A DNA stretch of 28,729 nucleotides from Methylotenera_A sp031373695 (GTDB taxonomy: Bacteria > Pseudomonadota > Gammaproteobacteria > Burkholderiales > Methylophilaceae). Of this stretch, positions 1-7,881 are shown in pieces. The stretch is taken from the NCBI GenBank assembly GCA_031373695.1, contig JANMNC010000044.1, forward strand, positions 1 to 28,729, given 5' to 3'. The position numbers were made by a program, and so were the translations under genes. The stretch's first letter is position 1; each line of letters opens with the position of its first letter. The notes beneath the pieces are model-generated. The model was not told the DNA's origin. It saw nothing but the letters and a program-made list of their open reading frames with translations, and ran no database searches.

Positions 1-389
1 CCTATGGCGATTTTGCAGGCCATGATAGCTTATGGGAAATGGTCGATAGAACCAAAAATGATGTATTAGCAAGAATGGCATTAGTGCCCCGCACCATGGA
101 GGCACGTGGTTTAGACGCCTTGCCAGCGTTGCGAGCAAAGCTTGCACAAGCGGGTGACACCTTAGCGGCAGAAATTTTAGATATTACTTTGCGTGATGAA
201 GTAGGCCATGTTTCAATTGGCAACACTTGGTTTAACTGGCTTTGTAAGCAGCGTAGCATAGCCCCCATTGCCACTTATTATGAGTTAGCAGAACAATACG
301 ATGCACCAAAACCGCGCCCACCTTTTAACCTTGAAGCTAGGCGTGAGGCGGGTTTTAGCGAAGCTGAGCTAGCAATATTAAGCGCTTAA
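1..389 (+). CDS. DUF455 family ferritin-like protein, 3' part only
   Basis: The reading frame is open from the left edge (first full codon at base 3) to a TAA at 387-389, so the 5' part lies outside the window. The 128 visible residues include a segment reading LWEMVDRTKNDVLARMAL, then MEARGLDALP, then RDEVGHVSIGNTWF. These match the C-terminal half of the DUF455 family, ferritin-like four-helix proteins related to the MiaE hydroxylase fold. The acidic residue and histidine of DEVGH are the expected di-metal ligands of the last helix. The biochemical role of the family is not settled, so I name no substrate. The first in-frame ATG at 39 is internal to conserved sequence and is not the real start. 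Confidence in the family is high; function is unknown. Confidence 0.85.
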   Translation, partial: YGDFAGHDSLWEMVDRTKNDVLARMALVPRTMEARGLDALPALRAKLAQAGDTLAAEILDITLRDEVGHVSIGNTWFNWLCKQRSIAPIATYYELAEQYDAPKPRPPFNLEARREAGFSEAELAILSA

Positions 390-484
390 CATTTTATTAA
401 ATTAATTATTTACTGAAGTTATTCACCTAGCTTAATATTCTGCAAGTTACAATAATTAACACCATAATATTAAATAGAATAAAA

Positions 485-1156
485 ATGAATAAAATAATAT
501 TGCTTGTCTGCGCTTGCTTATATTTTACTAGCCAACCACTATACTCAGCCGACCTTTATCGTTGCGGCAACAGCTTTCAAGATACGCCATGTGTTGGGGC
601 AACCAAAAGTAAAGTGATTGTTACTAATGCCAGCCCTAGCAATTCTAATCAACCGACTGAAGCTGTGGATAAAGATTGTTTGCAGCAAGGTGAGTCTGCA
701 AAAAAAATCATGTGGATGCGTGAAGTGGGCAAAACTGCAGAAGACCAAATGAGTGCCGCGCCTGACTCTTCAACCAAAAAACTTATCGCGCAGGTTTATC
801 AACACCGAGGCTCATCTTTGCAAGTTAAAGCAGCGATTGAGCGTGAATGCATGCAACAAAAAGAAAGAGACTTACTGGCCGCAAAAATGATGATTGAAGC
901 TCAACGCTTGCGAAACGGTACAAGTTCTGCAGACCCAAGCACTATTAGCAATCAAAAAGATAACTTAACCGAAAACTCAACTGGTCAGCAAACAGACAAC
1001 AAAGCTTTAAGCAATGCCGCAAAATGCAATAGTTATAAATCTGAACAAGATGCAATCAGCCTAAAGCGCAGAAAAGGTGGCTCTGCAGGCTTTATGGAAA
1101 AATTAAAACAACGTCAACTTGAGATTGAAGTAGAAACTAAATCACTGGCTTGTTAA
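485..1156 (+). CDS. Secreted DUF4124-like protein
   Basis: A 223-residue protein with a signal peptide (about residues 1-22: short basic start, hydrophobic core, cleavage near SA-D). Directly after it comes LYRCGNSFQDTPC, the short Cys-framed motif typical of DUF4124 proteins, which are periplasmic proteins of unknown function. The rest is hydrophilic and Lys/Gln/Ser rich, probably helical or disordered, with further cysteines near the middle and two in the C-terminal part (one is the last residue), so periplasmic disulfides are possible. No clear Shine-Dalgarno precedes the ATG. It stands alone: the gene on its left ends 95 bases upstream and serB on the right converges on it with about 32 bases between stops. 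No enzyme motif is visible and no specific function can be given. Confidence 0.7.
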   Translation: MNKIILLVCACLYFTSQPLYSADLYRCGNSFQDTPCVGATKSKVIVTNASPSNSNQPTEAVDKDCLQQGESAKKIMWMREVGKTAEDQMSAAPDSSTKKLIAQVYQHRGSSLQVKAAIERECMQQKERDLLAAKMMIEAQRLRNGTSSADPSTISNQKDNLTENSTGQQTDNKALSNAAKCNSYKSEQDAISLKRRKGGSAGFMEKLKQRQLEIEVETKSLAC

Positions 1157-1188
1157 GCGCAGCAAAAAATTTCTGAGTTATTGCAAAC

Positions 1189-2040
1189 TTAAGCTGTAAA
1201 CAAACCCGCTACACCGTCTAAGCCGCTGTAATTTAACGCATAAGTGGCTTGGCTTTGTACGATTGGTTTTGCATGGTACGCCACACCCACTGTAGCTGCT
1301 GACATCATCTTAAGGTCATTTGCGCCATCGCCAATGGCAACGGTTTGATCGACTTTTAAGCCCAAGTTATCTCGCAAATTAACTAACTCTCGTGCTTTAC
1401 GCTCTGCATCTACAATTTCACCCAAAATATTACCCGTGAGTTTGCCATCAATAATTTCCAAGCTATTAGCGACTGCGTAATCTAAACCTAACATAGCTTT
1501 TACGTGGTCTGCAAAAAATGTAAATCCACCAGAAACTAACATGGTTTTAATATTATTGGCTTTGCAGGCTGCTATCCACTCACGCGCGCCTGGGTTAAGT
1601 TTAAGGCGCTCATCAATTACGCGCTGCAAGGCGGCTTCGTCCAAACCTTTTAACAAATTTACGCGCTGCTTTAAGCTGGTGGCAAAATCAATATCACCAC
1701 GCATAGCCGCCTCAGTTATTGCTGAAATCTGTGGTTTTAATTGCATCATATCGGCAATTTCATCAATACACTCAATCGAAATCAAGGTCGAATCCATATC
1801 CATTACACATAGCCCAAAATGGCTTAAACGCTGGGCATCTGGCACCAAAGCACAATCAATTTTTTGCTCCACACAAAATGTTTGCACGTTCGAAACTTCA
1901 AATGGTTTGCTTGTGGATTGAATAGGCAAATAATAGGCAAACTCTGCCACTTGCATAAACTGCGTATTGCCGCCAATTAAACGATGAATGTGAGTGAGAT
2001 GTGCCACAGTGATGGCACGACCTTGAAGTACTAAACGCAT
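1189..2040 (-). CDS. serB: Phosphoserine phosphatase
   Basis: SerB hydrolyses O-phosphoserine to serine, the last step of serine synthesis, in the cytoplasm. The 283-residue protein carries the HAD-superfamily motifs in order: DMDST at residues 81-85 (D81 nucleophile, D83 acid/base), SGGF at 170-173, and GDGANDL at 237-243 for magnesium binding. The roughly 75-residue N-terminal extension before the HAD domain is usual for proteobacterial SerB and resembles its ACT-like regulatory part. The neighbouring residues ECIDEIA after the nucleophile loop are also typical of SerB rather than other HAD phosphatases. The gene is monocistronic by context, converging with the DUF4124 gene and diverging from the cytochrome-like gene. 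A good sigma70-type promoter lies upstream (separate entry). Confidence 0.96.
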   Translation of the reverse strand: MRLVLQGRAITVAHLTHIHRLIGGNTQFMQVAEFAYYLPIQSTSKPFEVSNVQTFCVEQKIDCALVPDAQRLSHFGLCVMDMDSTLISIECIDEIADMMQLKPQISAITEAAMRGDIDFATSLKQRVNLLKGLDEAALQRVIDERLKLNPGAREWIAACKANNIKTMLVSGGFTFFADHVKAMLGLDYAVANSLEIIDGKLTGNILGEIVDAERKARELVNLRDNLGLKVDQTVAIGDGANDLKMMSAATVGVAYHAKPIVQSQATYALNYSGLDGVAGLFTA

Positions 2041-2077
2041 AAATTGCCCAAGAAAATAATAAAAAACATAAAACGAA

Positions 2078-2107
2078 ATTATAACAGTAGCGTCCTAACA
2101 GTGTGAA
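2078..2107 (-). promoter_or_regulatory. Putative sigma70 promoter of serB
   Basis: On the minus strand TTCACA (2107-2102) and TATAAT (2083-2078) are separated by 18 bases. The -10 is a perfect consensus and the -35 matches five of six positions. Transcription would start about 30 bases upstream of the serB ATG. Inferred from sequence only. Confidence 0.5.
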
Positions 2108-2156
2108 TGTGACTGCAATTGCTCGCATGCCATACAAAATGTAACAAATACAGTCT

Positions 2157-2184
2157 TTGTTATTTCATATTTGAATGCTATTAT
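2157..2184 (+). promoter_or_regulatory. Putative extended -10 promoter of the cytochrome-like gene
   Basis: TTGTTA (2157-2162) and TATTAT (2179-2184) are spaced by 16 bases. TGC directly before TATTAT gives an extended -10 (TGn). The expected start of transcription near 2191 leaves a short leader before the ATG at 2216. It lies back to back with the serB promoter. Confidence 0.5.
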
Positions 2185-2215
2185 TTTTTTAATTATCCGT
2201 ATTGAGATTATCTGA

Positions 2216-3007
2216 ATGAAACCTGCAACAAAAGAAGCGGCTTTAAAATCTACCAATTTAGCGTGGCTAAACTTACCTAACCTACCCGCACCACTTAAAG
2301 CCTTGTTTGCAGGCTATTTGTTAGTGGTTGGTGTTGGCTTGCTGATGGCTGGCTTACAAATTATGCTAACACACGGCATGGCCGATGGCAAAGTAGGCCT
2401 ATCTAAAAACGATATTGTGTACAGCTATTATGGCGACCGTACGAATAGCAAATTAGAAAGCATGCTTAATGGCTCGATGAAAGCAATGGCTCCAGACCCA
2501 GTGCGTGCAGATATTATTAAATGGGTACACAAAGGCGCACCAAAAGCTGATTGGGATGCCCATTTTAAAGGTGTGTTCGCGCAACATTGCGTAAGCTGCC
2601 ATAGTGTTGTGCCCAATATCCCCAACTTTAATAATTTTGAAGAAGTGCAAAAAGTAGCCGCTACGGGCGAAGGTGAAAGCATTCAAAATTTAACACGCGT
2701 ATCGCATATTCACTTGTTTGGTATTAGTTTTATTTTCTTCTTTATTGGACTAATTTTTAGTTTTGCCGTAAACGTACCTAAAAAATGGAAAATATTAGCA
2801 ATTGCATTCCCATTCGGATTTTTAATCGTTGACATACTTTCATGGTGGTTAACCAAATTGGCACCAGGTTTCGCGTGGCTAACCATTATCGGCGGCATTG
2901 GCTACAGTGTGGCATCAACCTTTATGTGGGCTACCAGCATGTACCAAATGTTTATTTTATCTCGCAACGGTAAAGTATATGGTAATGCGTGGGAGCAAGA
3001 TTTGTAA
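2216..3007 (+). CDS. Inner-membrane mono-heme cytochrome c-like protein
   Basis: A 263-residue membrane protein. Hydrophobic segments lie at about 29-50, 167-187, 191-211 and 218-248, so four membrane helices. The long loop between helices 1 and 2 (about 51-166) carries one CVSCH heme c attachment motif (C125, C128, H129) and should be periplasmic, where heme c is attached. The entry to helix 2 reads SHIHLFG (162-168), with two histidines at the membrane edge that could bind heme or metal. The C-terminus shows no targeting signal. No textbook family (cytochrome c4/c5, CcoP, NirC, NapC) has this order of parts, so I leave it unnamed. A role in respiratory electron transfer or redox sensing is inference. 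The gene is monocistronic, with its own promoter and a terminator just downstream. Confidence 0.8.
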   Translation: MKPATKEAALKSTNLAWLNLPNLPAPLKALFAGYLLVVGVGLLMAGLQIMLTHGMADGKVGLSKNDIVYSYYGDRTNSKLESMLNGSMKAMAPDPVRADIIKWVHKGAPKADWDAHFKGVFAQHCVSCHSVVPNIPNFNNFEEVQKVAATGEGESIQNLTRVSHIHLFGISFIFFFIGLIFSFAVNVPKKWKILAIAFPFGFLIVDILSWWLTKLAPGFAWLTIIGGIGYSVASTFMWATSMYQMFILSRNGKVYGNAWEQDL

Positions 3008-3049
3008 CAAGCATAACGCCGTAGTAAGTGTATTGAAAAATACTCAATT

Positions 3050-3083
3050 AAAAAGCCATGCTAACTATATGTATGGCTTTTTT
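3050..3083 (+). terminator. Intrinsic terminator after the cytochrome-like gene
   Basis: AAAAAGCCAT (3050-3059) pairs with ATGGCTTTTT (3073-3082) around a 13-base loop, and the right arm ends in a run of six T. This is the A-tract/stem/T-tract form of a rho-independent terminator, about 45 bases after the stop codon at 3007. The stem has only three to four G-C pairs. Confidence 0.75.
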
Positions 3084-3264
3084 CTTAAGTATGTGAACGG
3101 TCTAGCTGACTGAATAACTTCATAAAAATGCCACTTTCGAAACAGGAAACACGTCTAGTACAAATGTTGTTTATTTATTATGGTGCAAAGTAATTTATAC
3201 AAGCAATTAAGCACTAGATACGGATATATTTATATTATGAAATTTCTAACCTTTGGTGTATGAC

Positions 3265-4032
3265 ATGACAGAGAAAAGATCAAAAAATAGGCAGGTGGCA
3301 GAAAAAAGACTAGATGAAATTACGCTTATAGCGGAAAAAATCATTGCAACTAAGGGTATTAACGGGCTCACTTTGCAAGAAGTGATTTCGAAATGTAGCA
3401 TTTCAAGAGGTACTTTTTACAAGCAAATACCATCCAAAGAAACCTTAATTACTTACCTTGGAATTAAAGGGCTAAACTTTTGGGCTGCGCTGATAGAAAA
3501 ATCTTTGGAATATAACGCGTTATCTAGAGAAAAATTGCTAGTTTTATATGCTGCGCATGTGTTGTGTAACCGGCTAATGGCTATTAACTATCAATGCATA
3601 TTCATCGCCAATTCTGAAGTAAACCGAATGGCTGTTAATCTCGAGTTAAATCTAATTTTAGATGACCGAATAAATTATTTAATAAGCTATATAGACAGCT
3701 GTATTCAACTTGGCGTTAAAGAAGGCAATCTAAGTGTTCCGTCTAACCTTAGTACTGTTGAGCTATCTTTTTTTATATGGGCTAATCGTTACGGCGCTAC
3801 TGTAGCATCTAGAAATTTTCAGATAAGCTCGGCAGACTTAACTTTAAAGTACAAACTTTACACTGACTATACTTTAGACAATATGAATTGGAAGCCACTT
3901 TCTAATGAGATAAATTATGAGCGGGTACTAAACGGTATATTTAATACTTACTACAAAAATGAAAAAATCATGGCAGTAAAGCTTCATCCAGAAGTACAGC
4001 CATTCTCAATTACTGAGCAGATTTTTGATTGA
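3265..4032 (+). CDS. TetR/AcrR-family transcriptional regulator
   Basis: A 255-residue protein starting at ATG 3265. In-frame TTG 3253 and GTG 3256 are alternative starts, and no strong ribosome site separates them. Residues about 15-65 form the TetR-type DNA-binding domain: a first helix (IAEKIIATKGINGLTL), then a helix-turn-helix around EVISKCSISRGTFYKQIPSKETLI, where the GTFYKQ segment is the usual recognition-helix end. The C-terminal 190 residues are the ligand-binding and dimer part; they are diverged and give no hint of the ligand. The gene is AT-richer than its neighbours and uses more AGA/ATA codons, which may point to transfer. It has no divergent partner: it follows a terminator and converges on the hydrolase gene, so its target is not obvious. 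Confidence 0.85.
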   Translation: MTEKRSKNRQVAEKRLDEITLIAEKIIATKGINGLTLQEVISKCSISRGTFYKQIPSKETLITYLGIKGLNFWAALIEKSLEYNALSREKLLVLYAAHVLCNRLMAINYQCIFIANSEVNRMAVNLELNLILDDRINYLISYIDSCIQLGVKEGNLSVPSNLSTVELSFFIWANRYGATVASRNFQISSADLTLKYKLYTDYTLDNMNWKPLSNEINYERVLNGIFNTYYKNEKIMAVKLHPEVQPFSITEQIFD

Positions 4033-4054
4033 TTACATAATTTAAGCATTAAAA

Positions 4055-4657
4055 TTAAATCTTTAAACTCGCCACATCATCCACCACCACAGCAAATAAA
4101 TCGCGTACTGCAGCCAATGCGCTGTCGTGCATTGTTTGTGCATCTAAAATTTTGCCATTTGCGCCCACTAAGCTGCGCGTTGCGCAAGCGCTAGCCACCA
4201 CAGTTGGTTTAAAGCCTAAATTAAACGCACCGCGCGCGGTAGAGTTAATACAAACATGCGTCATAAAGCCAGCCAATACTAGGTTTTCAATGCCAAGTGA
4301 TTTTAGTTTAGCCTCTAAACCAGTGGCAATAAACGAGTTTGGGTAGTTTTTAACAATCACATCTTCACCATTTTTTGGCGCTACCTCAACTGAAATAGCG
4401 CCTATATCTGCGGTGATATCATAAGGCGAGCCTGCTCCCGCATCGTGTTGAATATGAATAATGGGCACGTTTAAATCGCGTGCCATTTCAAGTAGTTTTT
4501 TAGCCTCTAAAATGGCTGGCTCAACATTTGTAAGCTGCATCACACCACGACGATAAGTGTTTTGGCAATCGACCATAATCAAAGCCGAATTTTTAAGCCC
4601 TGCATAATCAAAGCCCATGCCAGTCACTTCACGCAGTGTTTGAGATGCTTGTACCAT
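4055..4657 (-). CDS. Isochorismatase-family cysteine hydrolase
   Basis: A 200-residue protein of the isochorismatase/nicotinamidase fold. The catalytic triad is visible: D30 in ALIMVDCQN, K103 in IVKNYPNSF, and C136 in THVCINSTARGA. Members hydrolyse isochorismate, nicotinamide, ureidoacrylate, N-carbamoyl compounds or similar amides. Nothing here fixes the substrate, and no enterobactin or pyrimidine-degradation genes lie beside it. The nicotinamidase metal-site pattern (DxHxxxH) is not evident: the corresponding region reads IQHDAGAGSPYD. The start ATG has an AGGA ribosome site nine bases upstream. It diverges from sucC across 122 bases and converges with the TetR gene, which could regulate it, but that is only proximity. 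Confidence 0.88.
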   Translation of the reverse strand: MVQASQTLREVTGMGFDYAGLKNSALIMVDCQNTYRRGVMQLTNVEPAILEAKKLLEMARDLNVPIIHIQHDAGAGSPYDITADIGAISVEVAPKNGEDVIVKNYPNSFIATGLEAKLKSLGIENLVLAGFMTHVCINSTARGAFNLGFKPTVVASACATRSLVGANGKILDAQTMHDSALAAVRDLFAVVVDDVASLKI

Positions 4658-4727
4658 TTTATTTTTTCCTTAAGTGTTAAAGATATGTTACTTGCTTGCA
4701 CTGTTTTTACTGGTAAGCATGCGGTTT

Positions 4728-4756
4728 TTGCGCGAAAATATCGTTTAAATTAAAAA
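4728..4756 (+). promoter_or_regulatory. Weak candidate promoter for sucCD
   Basis: TTGCGC (4728-4733) and TAAAAA (4751-4756) are 17 bases apart, the best sigma70-like pair in the 122-base divergent gap. Both boxes are imperfect. The sucC start at 4780 has no recognisable ribosome site. Confidence 0.25.
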
Positions 4757-4779
4757 TCACAGTTAAACCTCACTTTAAA

Positions 4780-5955
4780 ATGAATTTACACGAATATCAA
4801 GCCAAACTTTTATTAAAACAATATGGCCTACCAACGCCTGTTGGCGCGGTTGCTGGCGATGCAAGTTTTGCACGTGAAGTGGCTAATTCAATCCAATCTA
4901 AAGCTTTTGTGGTTAAAGCACAAATACACGCCGGTGGGCGTGGTAAAGCTGGTGGCGTTAAATTAGTTAAATCTGCAGCCGAGGTTGCACAAGCCGCAGA
5001 AGCTTTATTGGGTAAAACTTTAATCACCTACCAAAACGCGCCCGATGGCCAAATGGTTAGCCAAGTATTGGTTGAAGAAACCTTGCCAATTGCACGCGAG
5101 TTATATTTATCGATGTTAGTTGATAGAACACTTGAACGCGTTGTTGTTGTGGCCTCTAGCGCTGGCGGTATGGATATTGAAGAAATTGCAGCTAAGCACC
5201 CTGAGCAAATTTTGCAAGAAGTGTGTGACCCGCTAAATGGCTTGGTCGATTTTCAGGCGCGTAATTTAGCATTTAAACTGGATTTGAGTGGAGACCAAAT
5301 TGGCGCGTTCACCAAGCTTTTAAAAGGCTTGTACCAGTTATTTAAAGAAAATGATTTAGCCTTACTAGAAATCAACCCATTAATTGTTACAACAGACGGC
5401 AAACTAGTAGCGCTGGACTGCAAAATGAGCGTTGATGACAATGCACTTTATCGCCAAAAGGCTTTAGGTGAACAACGTGACTGGCGGCAAGAAGACGCCA
5501 AAGAAGCGGTGGCGCATGAGGCAGGCTTAAACTACATTGCGCTTAACGGTAATATTGGTTGTATGGTTAATGGTGCTGGTTTGGCTATGGCAACGATGGA
5601 TTTAATTAAATTACATGGTGGCATGCCTGCTAACTTTTTAGATGTGGGTGGAGGGGCTACCGCTGAAACGGTGACCAAAGCTTTTAAAATTATTTTGGCC
5701 GATAGCAATGTTAAAGCCATATTGGTGAATATTTTTGGTGGCATTATGCGCTGCGATATTATTGCAGAAGGTATTATTACTGCAGTTAAAGAAGTCGGAA
5801 TGAAAATTCCTGTTGTAGTCCGCTTAGAAGGCACAAACGTTGAATTAGGTAAGAAAATGTTACGTGAAAGTGGTTTAAATATTATTTCTGCAGAAGATTT
5901 AACCGATGCGGCAAAGCAAGCAGTGCTGTCAGTTAACAGTCAGGCGGTACAGTAA
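4780..5955 (+). CDS. sucC: Succinyl-CoA ligase (ADP-forming) beta subunit
   Basis: With SucD this enzyme interconverts succinyl-CoA and succinate with nucleoside triphosphate formation. The 391-residue protein starts MNLHEYQAK, the classic SucC N-terminus. It has the ATP-grasp nucleotide site around K46 and GGRGKAGG (52-59), and the C-terminal CoA-ligase half with GNIGCMVNGAGLAMATMD, FLDVGGGA and NIFGGIMRCD. Length fits the family (E. coli 388). The malate-CoA ligase MtkA of serine-cycle methylotrophs is a close relative; motifs such as NIFGGIMRCD and MNLHEYQAK fit SucC better. The stop overlaps the sucD start by one base (TAATG), so the two are translationally coupled. No 2-oxoglutarate dehydrogenase gene lies nearby. 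Confidence 0.95.
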   Translation: MNLHEYQAKLLLKQYGLPTPVGAVAGDASFAREVANSIQSKAFVVKAQIHAGGRGKAGGVKLVKSAAEVAQAAEALLGKTLITYQNAPDGQMVSQVLVEETLPIARELYLSMLVDRTLERVVVVASSAGGMDIEEIAAKHPEQILQEVCDPLNGLVDFQARNLAFKLDLSGDQIGAFTKLLKGLYQLFKENDLALLEINPLIVTTDGKLVALDCKMSVDDNALYRQKALGEQRDWRQEDAKEAVAHEAGLNYIALNGNIGCMVNGAGLAMATMDLIKLHGGMPANFLDVGGGATAETVTKAFKIILADSNVKAILVNIFGGIMRCDIIAEGIITAVKEVGMKIPVVVRLEGTNVELGKKMLRESGLNIISAEDLTDAAKQAVLSVNSQAVQ

Positions 5956-6872
5956 TGGCAATTTTAGTTAACAAAAGTACACGCGTACTCTGCCAAGGTT
6001 TTACCGGTAAACAGGGTACATTTCACTCAGAGCAGGCGCTAGCTTACGGCACACAAATGGTGGGCGGCGTTACACCAGGCAAAGGTGGCCAGCTGCACCT
6101 TTCATTACCCGTTTTTAACACCATGCGCGAGGCAGTGCGAGAAACGCAAGCAGATGCCAGCGTAATTTACGTGCCACCGCCTTATGCAGCAGATTCTATA
6201 TTAGAAGCAGCCGATGCAGGCATAGCACTGATTGTATGTATTACTGAGGGTATTCCTGTATTAGATATGCTTAATGTTAAAGCAGCACTTAATATTAAAG
6301 CGGCGCTGAAAGCCAATGGCGCTAAGCTTATTGGGCCAAACTGCCCAGGCATTATTACACCAGATGAATGTAAAATTGGCATTATGCCTGGCAGTATTCA
6401 TCTGCGCGGCAAGGTGGGTGTGGTGTCGCGTTCGGGCACATTAACTTACGAGGCAGTGCATCAAACCACACGCTTAGGCCTTGGTCAAACTACTTGTGTT
6501 GGCATTGGCGGAGACCCAATAAAAGGCCTTAATTTTATTGAGTGCTTAACTTTATTTGAAGCGGATCCGGAAACACAAGCCATCATTATGGTGGGTGAAA
6601 TTGGTGGTAGCGACGAAGAAGCCGCTGCAGACTTTATAAAGCACCACGTTACTAAGCCAGTGGCCGCCTATATTGCAGGGCTAACAGCGCCAGCGGGCAA
6701 ACGCATGGGGCATGCTGGGGCGATTATTTCTGGTGGCAGTGGCCGTGCCGAAGATAAAATTAAAGCATTAGAAAATGCAGGCTGTGTGGTTGCTAGCTCA
6801 CCCGCAGGTTTAGGCGAAGCTGTGCTTAAAGCCATGCAGATTCAAGCTAGCAAGATTAAAATTAAAAGGTAA
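5955..6872 (+). CDS. sucD: Succinyl-CoA ligase alpha subunit with a six-residue internal duplication
   Basis: The alpha subunit binds CoA and carries the phosphorylated histidine. The N-terminal CoA-binding Rossmann part includes GFTGKQGTFH (15-24) and GGVTPGKGG (37-45). The ligase part has IGPNCPGI, VSRSGTLTYEA, GIGGDPI and KRMGHAGAI with H253 as the phospho-histidine. At 305 residues it is longer than the usual 288-292. Part of the excess is a tandem NVKAAL-NIKAAL at residues 107-118, one copy more than E. coli has, and part is a basic C-terminal tail (QIQASKIKIKR). All active-site motifs are intact, so it should work. Start overlaps the sucC stop; an ankyrin gene follows after 4 bases. Confidence 0.95.
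   Translation: MAILVNKSTRVLCQGFTGKQGTFHSEQALAYGTQMVGGVTPGKGGQLHLSLPVFNTMREAVRETQADASVIYVPPPYAADSILEAADAGIALIVCITEGIPVLDMLNVKAALNIKAALKANGAKLIGPNCPGIITPDECKIGIMPGSIHLRGKVGVVSRSGTLTYEAVHQTTRLGLGQTTCVGIGGDPIKGLNFIECLTLFEADPETQAIIMVGEIGGSDEEAAADFIKHHVTKPVAAYIAGLTAPAGKRMGHAGAIISGGSGRAEDKIKALENAGCVVASSPAGLGEAVLKAMQIQASKIKIKR
6273..6308 (+). repeat. 18-base in-frame tandem duplication inside sucD
   Basis: Copy 1 (6273-6290) is AATGTTAAAGCAGCACTT and copy 2 (6291-6308) is AATATTAAAGCGGCGCTG. They match at 14 of 18 positions, and all differences but one are silent (V/I), so the copies have diverged under selection. The duplication adds residues NVKAAL next to the loop before IGPNCPG. Confidence 0.8.
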
Positions 6873-6876
6873 ATTC

Positions 6877-7830
6877 TTGAAAAAAATATTAGCGATTGTT
6901 TGTTTAAGTTTTAATTTAGCCTTATTTAGTTTTGCGCAAATTTGCTTTGCAGAAGATATTGCTTACTTGCTAACGGCCTCTTCAAAGGGCGATTTAGCAA
7001 GTGTTAAAGCCATGTTAGAAAGTGGTGCAAGTGCTAATATTAAAGATGAAAACGACATTAGTGCACTCATGTATGCCGCCCGCAAAAATCGTGCCGATGT
7101 GGCTGCAGCATTAATTAGCAAAGGCGCCGAAGTTAATGCCAAAGACAAAGGCGGCTGGACCCCTTTAATGTTTGCTGCCAAAAAAAATCATATTGAAACG
7201 GTAAAGGTTTTACTTGAAAAAGGTGCAGACCCAAAAATTCGCGATAGTAGTGGCTGGAGTGCTTTTGGCATGGCGTCAACATCAGGATATTCTGAAATAG
7301 TCAATTTAATAATTAAACATGGCGTAGATGCAAATTCCAAAGCAGATGATGGCAAAACTGCCTTAATGTATGCCGCAAAAAATGGTGATGTCGCCACAAT
7401 TAAATCGCTAATGACACAAGGCGCACAAGCTAATTTACAAGACAGAATGGGCTCTACAGCCTTAATGTATGCAGCGCGCGAAGGCCATGCGCCAGCAATA
7501 GATTACATGCTAGCTACAGGGGCTGATGCCAACTTGCAAGATCAATCACGCTGGACTGCGCTAACTTGGGCCGTTAAAAAATCACAAGTAGCGTCAGCCA
7601 AAACCCTTATTAACAAAGGTGCAGATGTGAATCACGAAGACTCAGAAGGTACGCCGATATTACAGGTGGCAGTTGATACCAACTCGGTAGATATGGTAAA
7701 GCTGCTTTTGGACAGTAAAGCTAATGTAAAAGCACGCGATCAATATGGCTTAACTGCTTATGTGTACGCACTTAAAAAAGGCAATGCAGAAATTATAAAG
7801 CTGATAAAAGATGCGGGTGGAAAATATTAA
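6877..7830 (+). CDS. Periplasmic ankyrin-repeat protein
   Basis: A 317-residue protein with a signal peptide (KK start, hydrophobic core, likely cleavage after CFA, residue 25) and about nine ankyrin repeats filling the rest. Repeat hallmarks recur every 33 residues: SALMYAARKN, TPLMFAAKKN, TALMYAAKNG, TALMYAAREG, TALTWAVKKS, each followed by a GA(D/E/Q)xN turn. Ankyrin domains bind proteins; periplasmic bacterial members are poorly understood (a known example, AnkB of Pseudomonas, supports catalase). The start is TTG at 6877, with AAAAGG in the last sucD codons as ribosome site; no in-frame ATG precedes the signal sequence. The gap to sucD is 4 bases, so it is surely co-transcribed. The link to succinyl-CoA ligase is unexplained. 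Confidence 0.9.
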   Translation: MKKILAIVCLSFNLALFSFAQICFAEDIAYLLTASSKGDLASVKAMLESGASANIKDENDISALMYAARKNRADVAAALISKGAEVNAKDKGGWTPLMFAAKKNHIETVKVLLEKGADPKIRDSSGWSAFGMASTSGYSEIVNLIIKHGVDANSKADDGKTALMYAAKNGDVATIKSLMTQGAQANLQDRMGSTALMYAAREGHAPAIDYMLATGADANLQDQSRWTALTWAVKKSQVASAKTLINKGADVNHEDSEGTPILQVAVDTNSVDMVKLLLDSKANVKARDQYGLTAYVYALKKGNAEIIKLIKDAGGKY

Positions 7831-7881
7831 TTCGCAAATATTAACTCGTAGCAATTATCACTTATAAATAACTAATAGCGA

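Noticed and set aside
4658..4779. TetR operator in the isochorismatase/sucC gap
   Set aside because: Only short imperfect inverted repeats are present; none is convincing as a 14-20 base TetR-type site.
4780..6872. Malate-CoA ligase (mtkA/mtkB) instead of sucCD
   Set aside because: The SucC start MNLHEYQAK, NIFGGIMRCD and VNGAGLAMATMD fit succinyl-CoA ligase better, and no serine-cycle genes (mcl, hpr, sga) lie nearby. Close homology means an enzyme assay would be needed for certainty.
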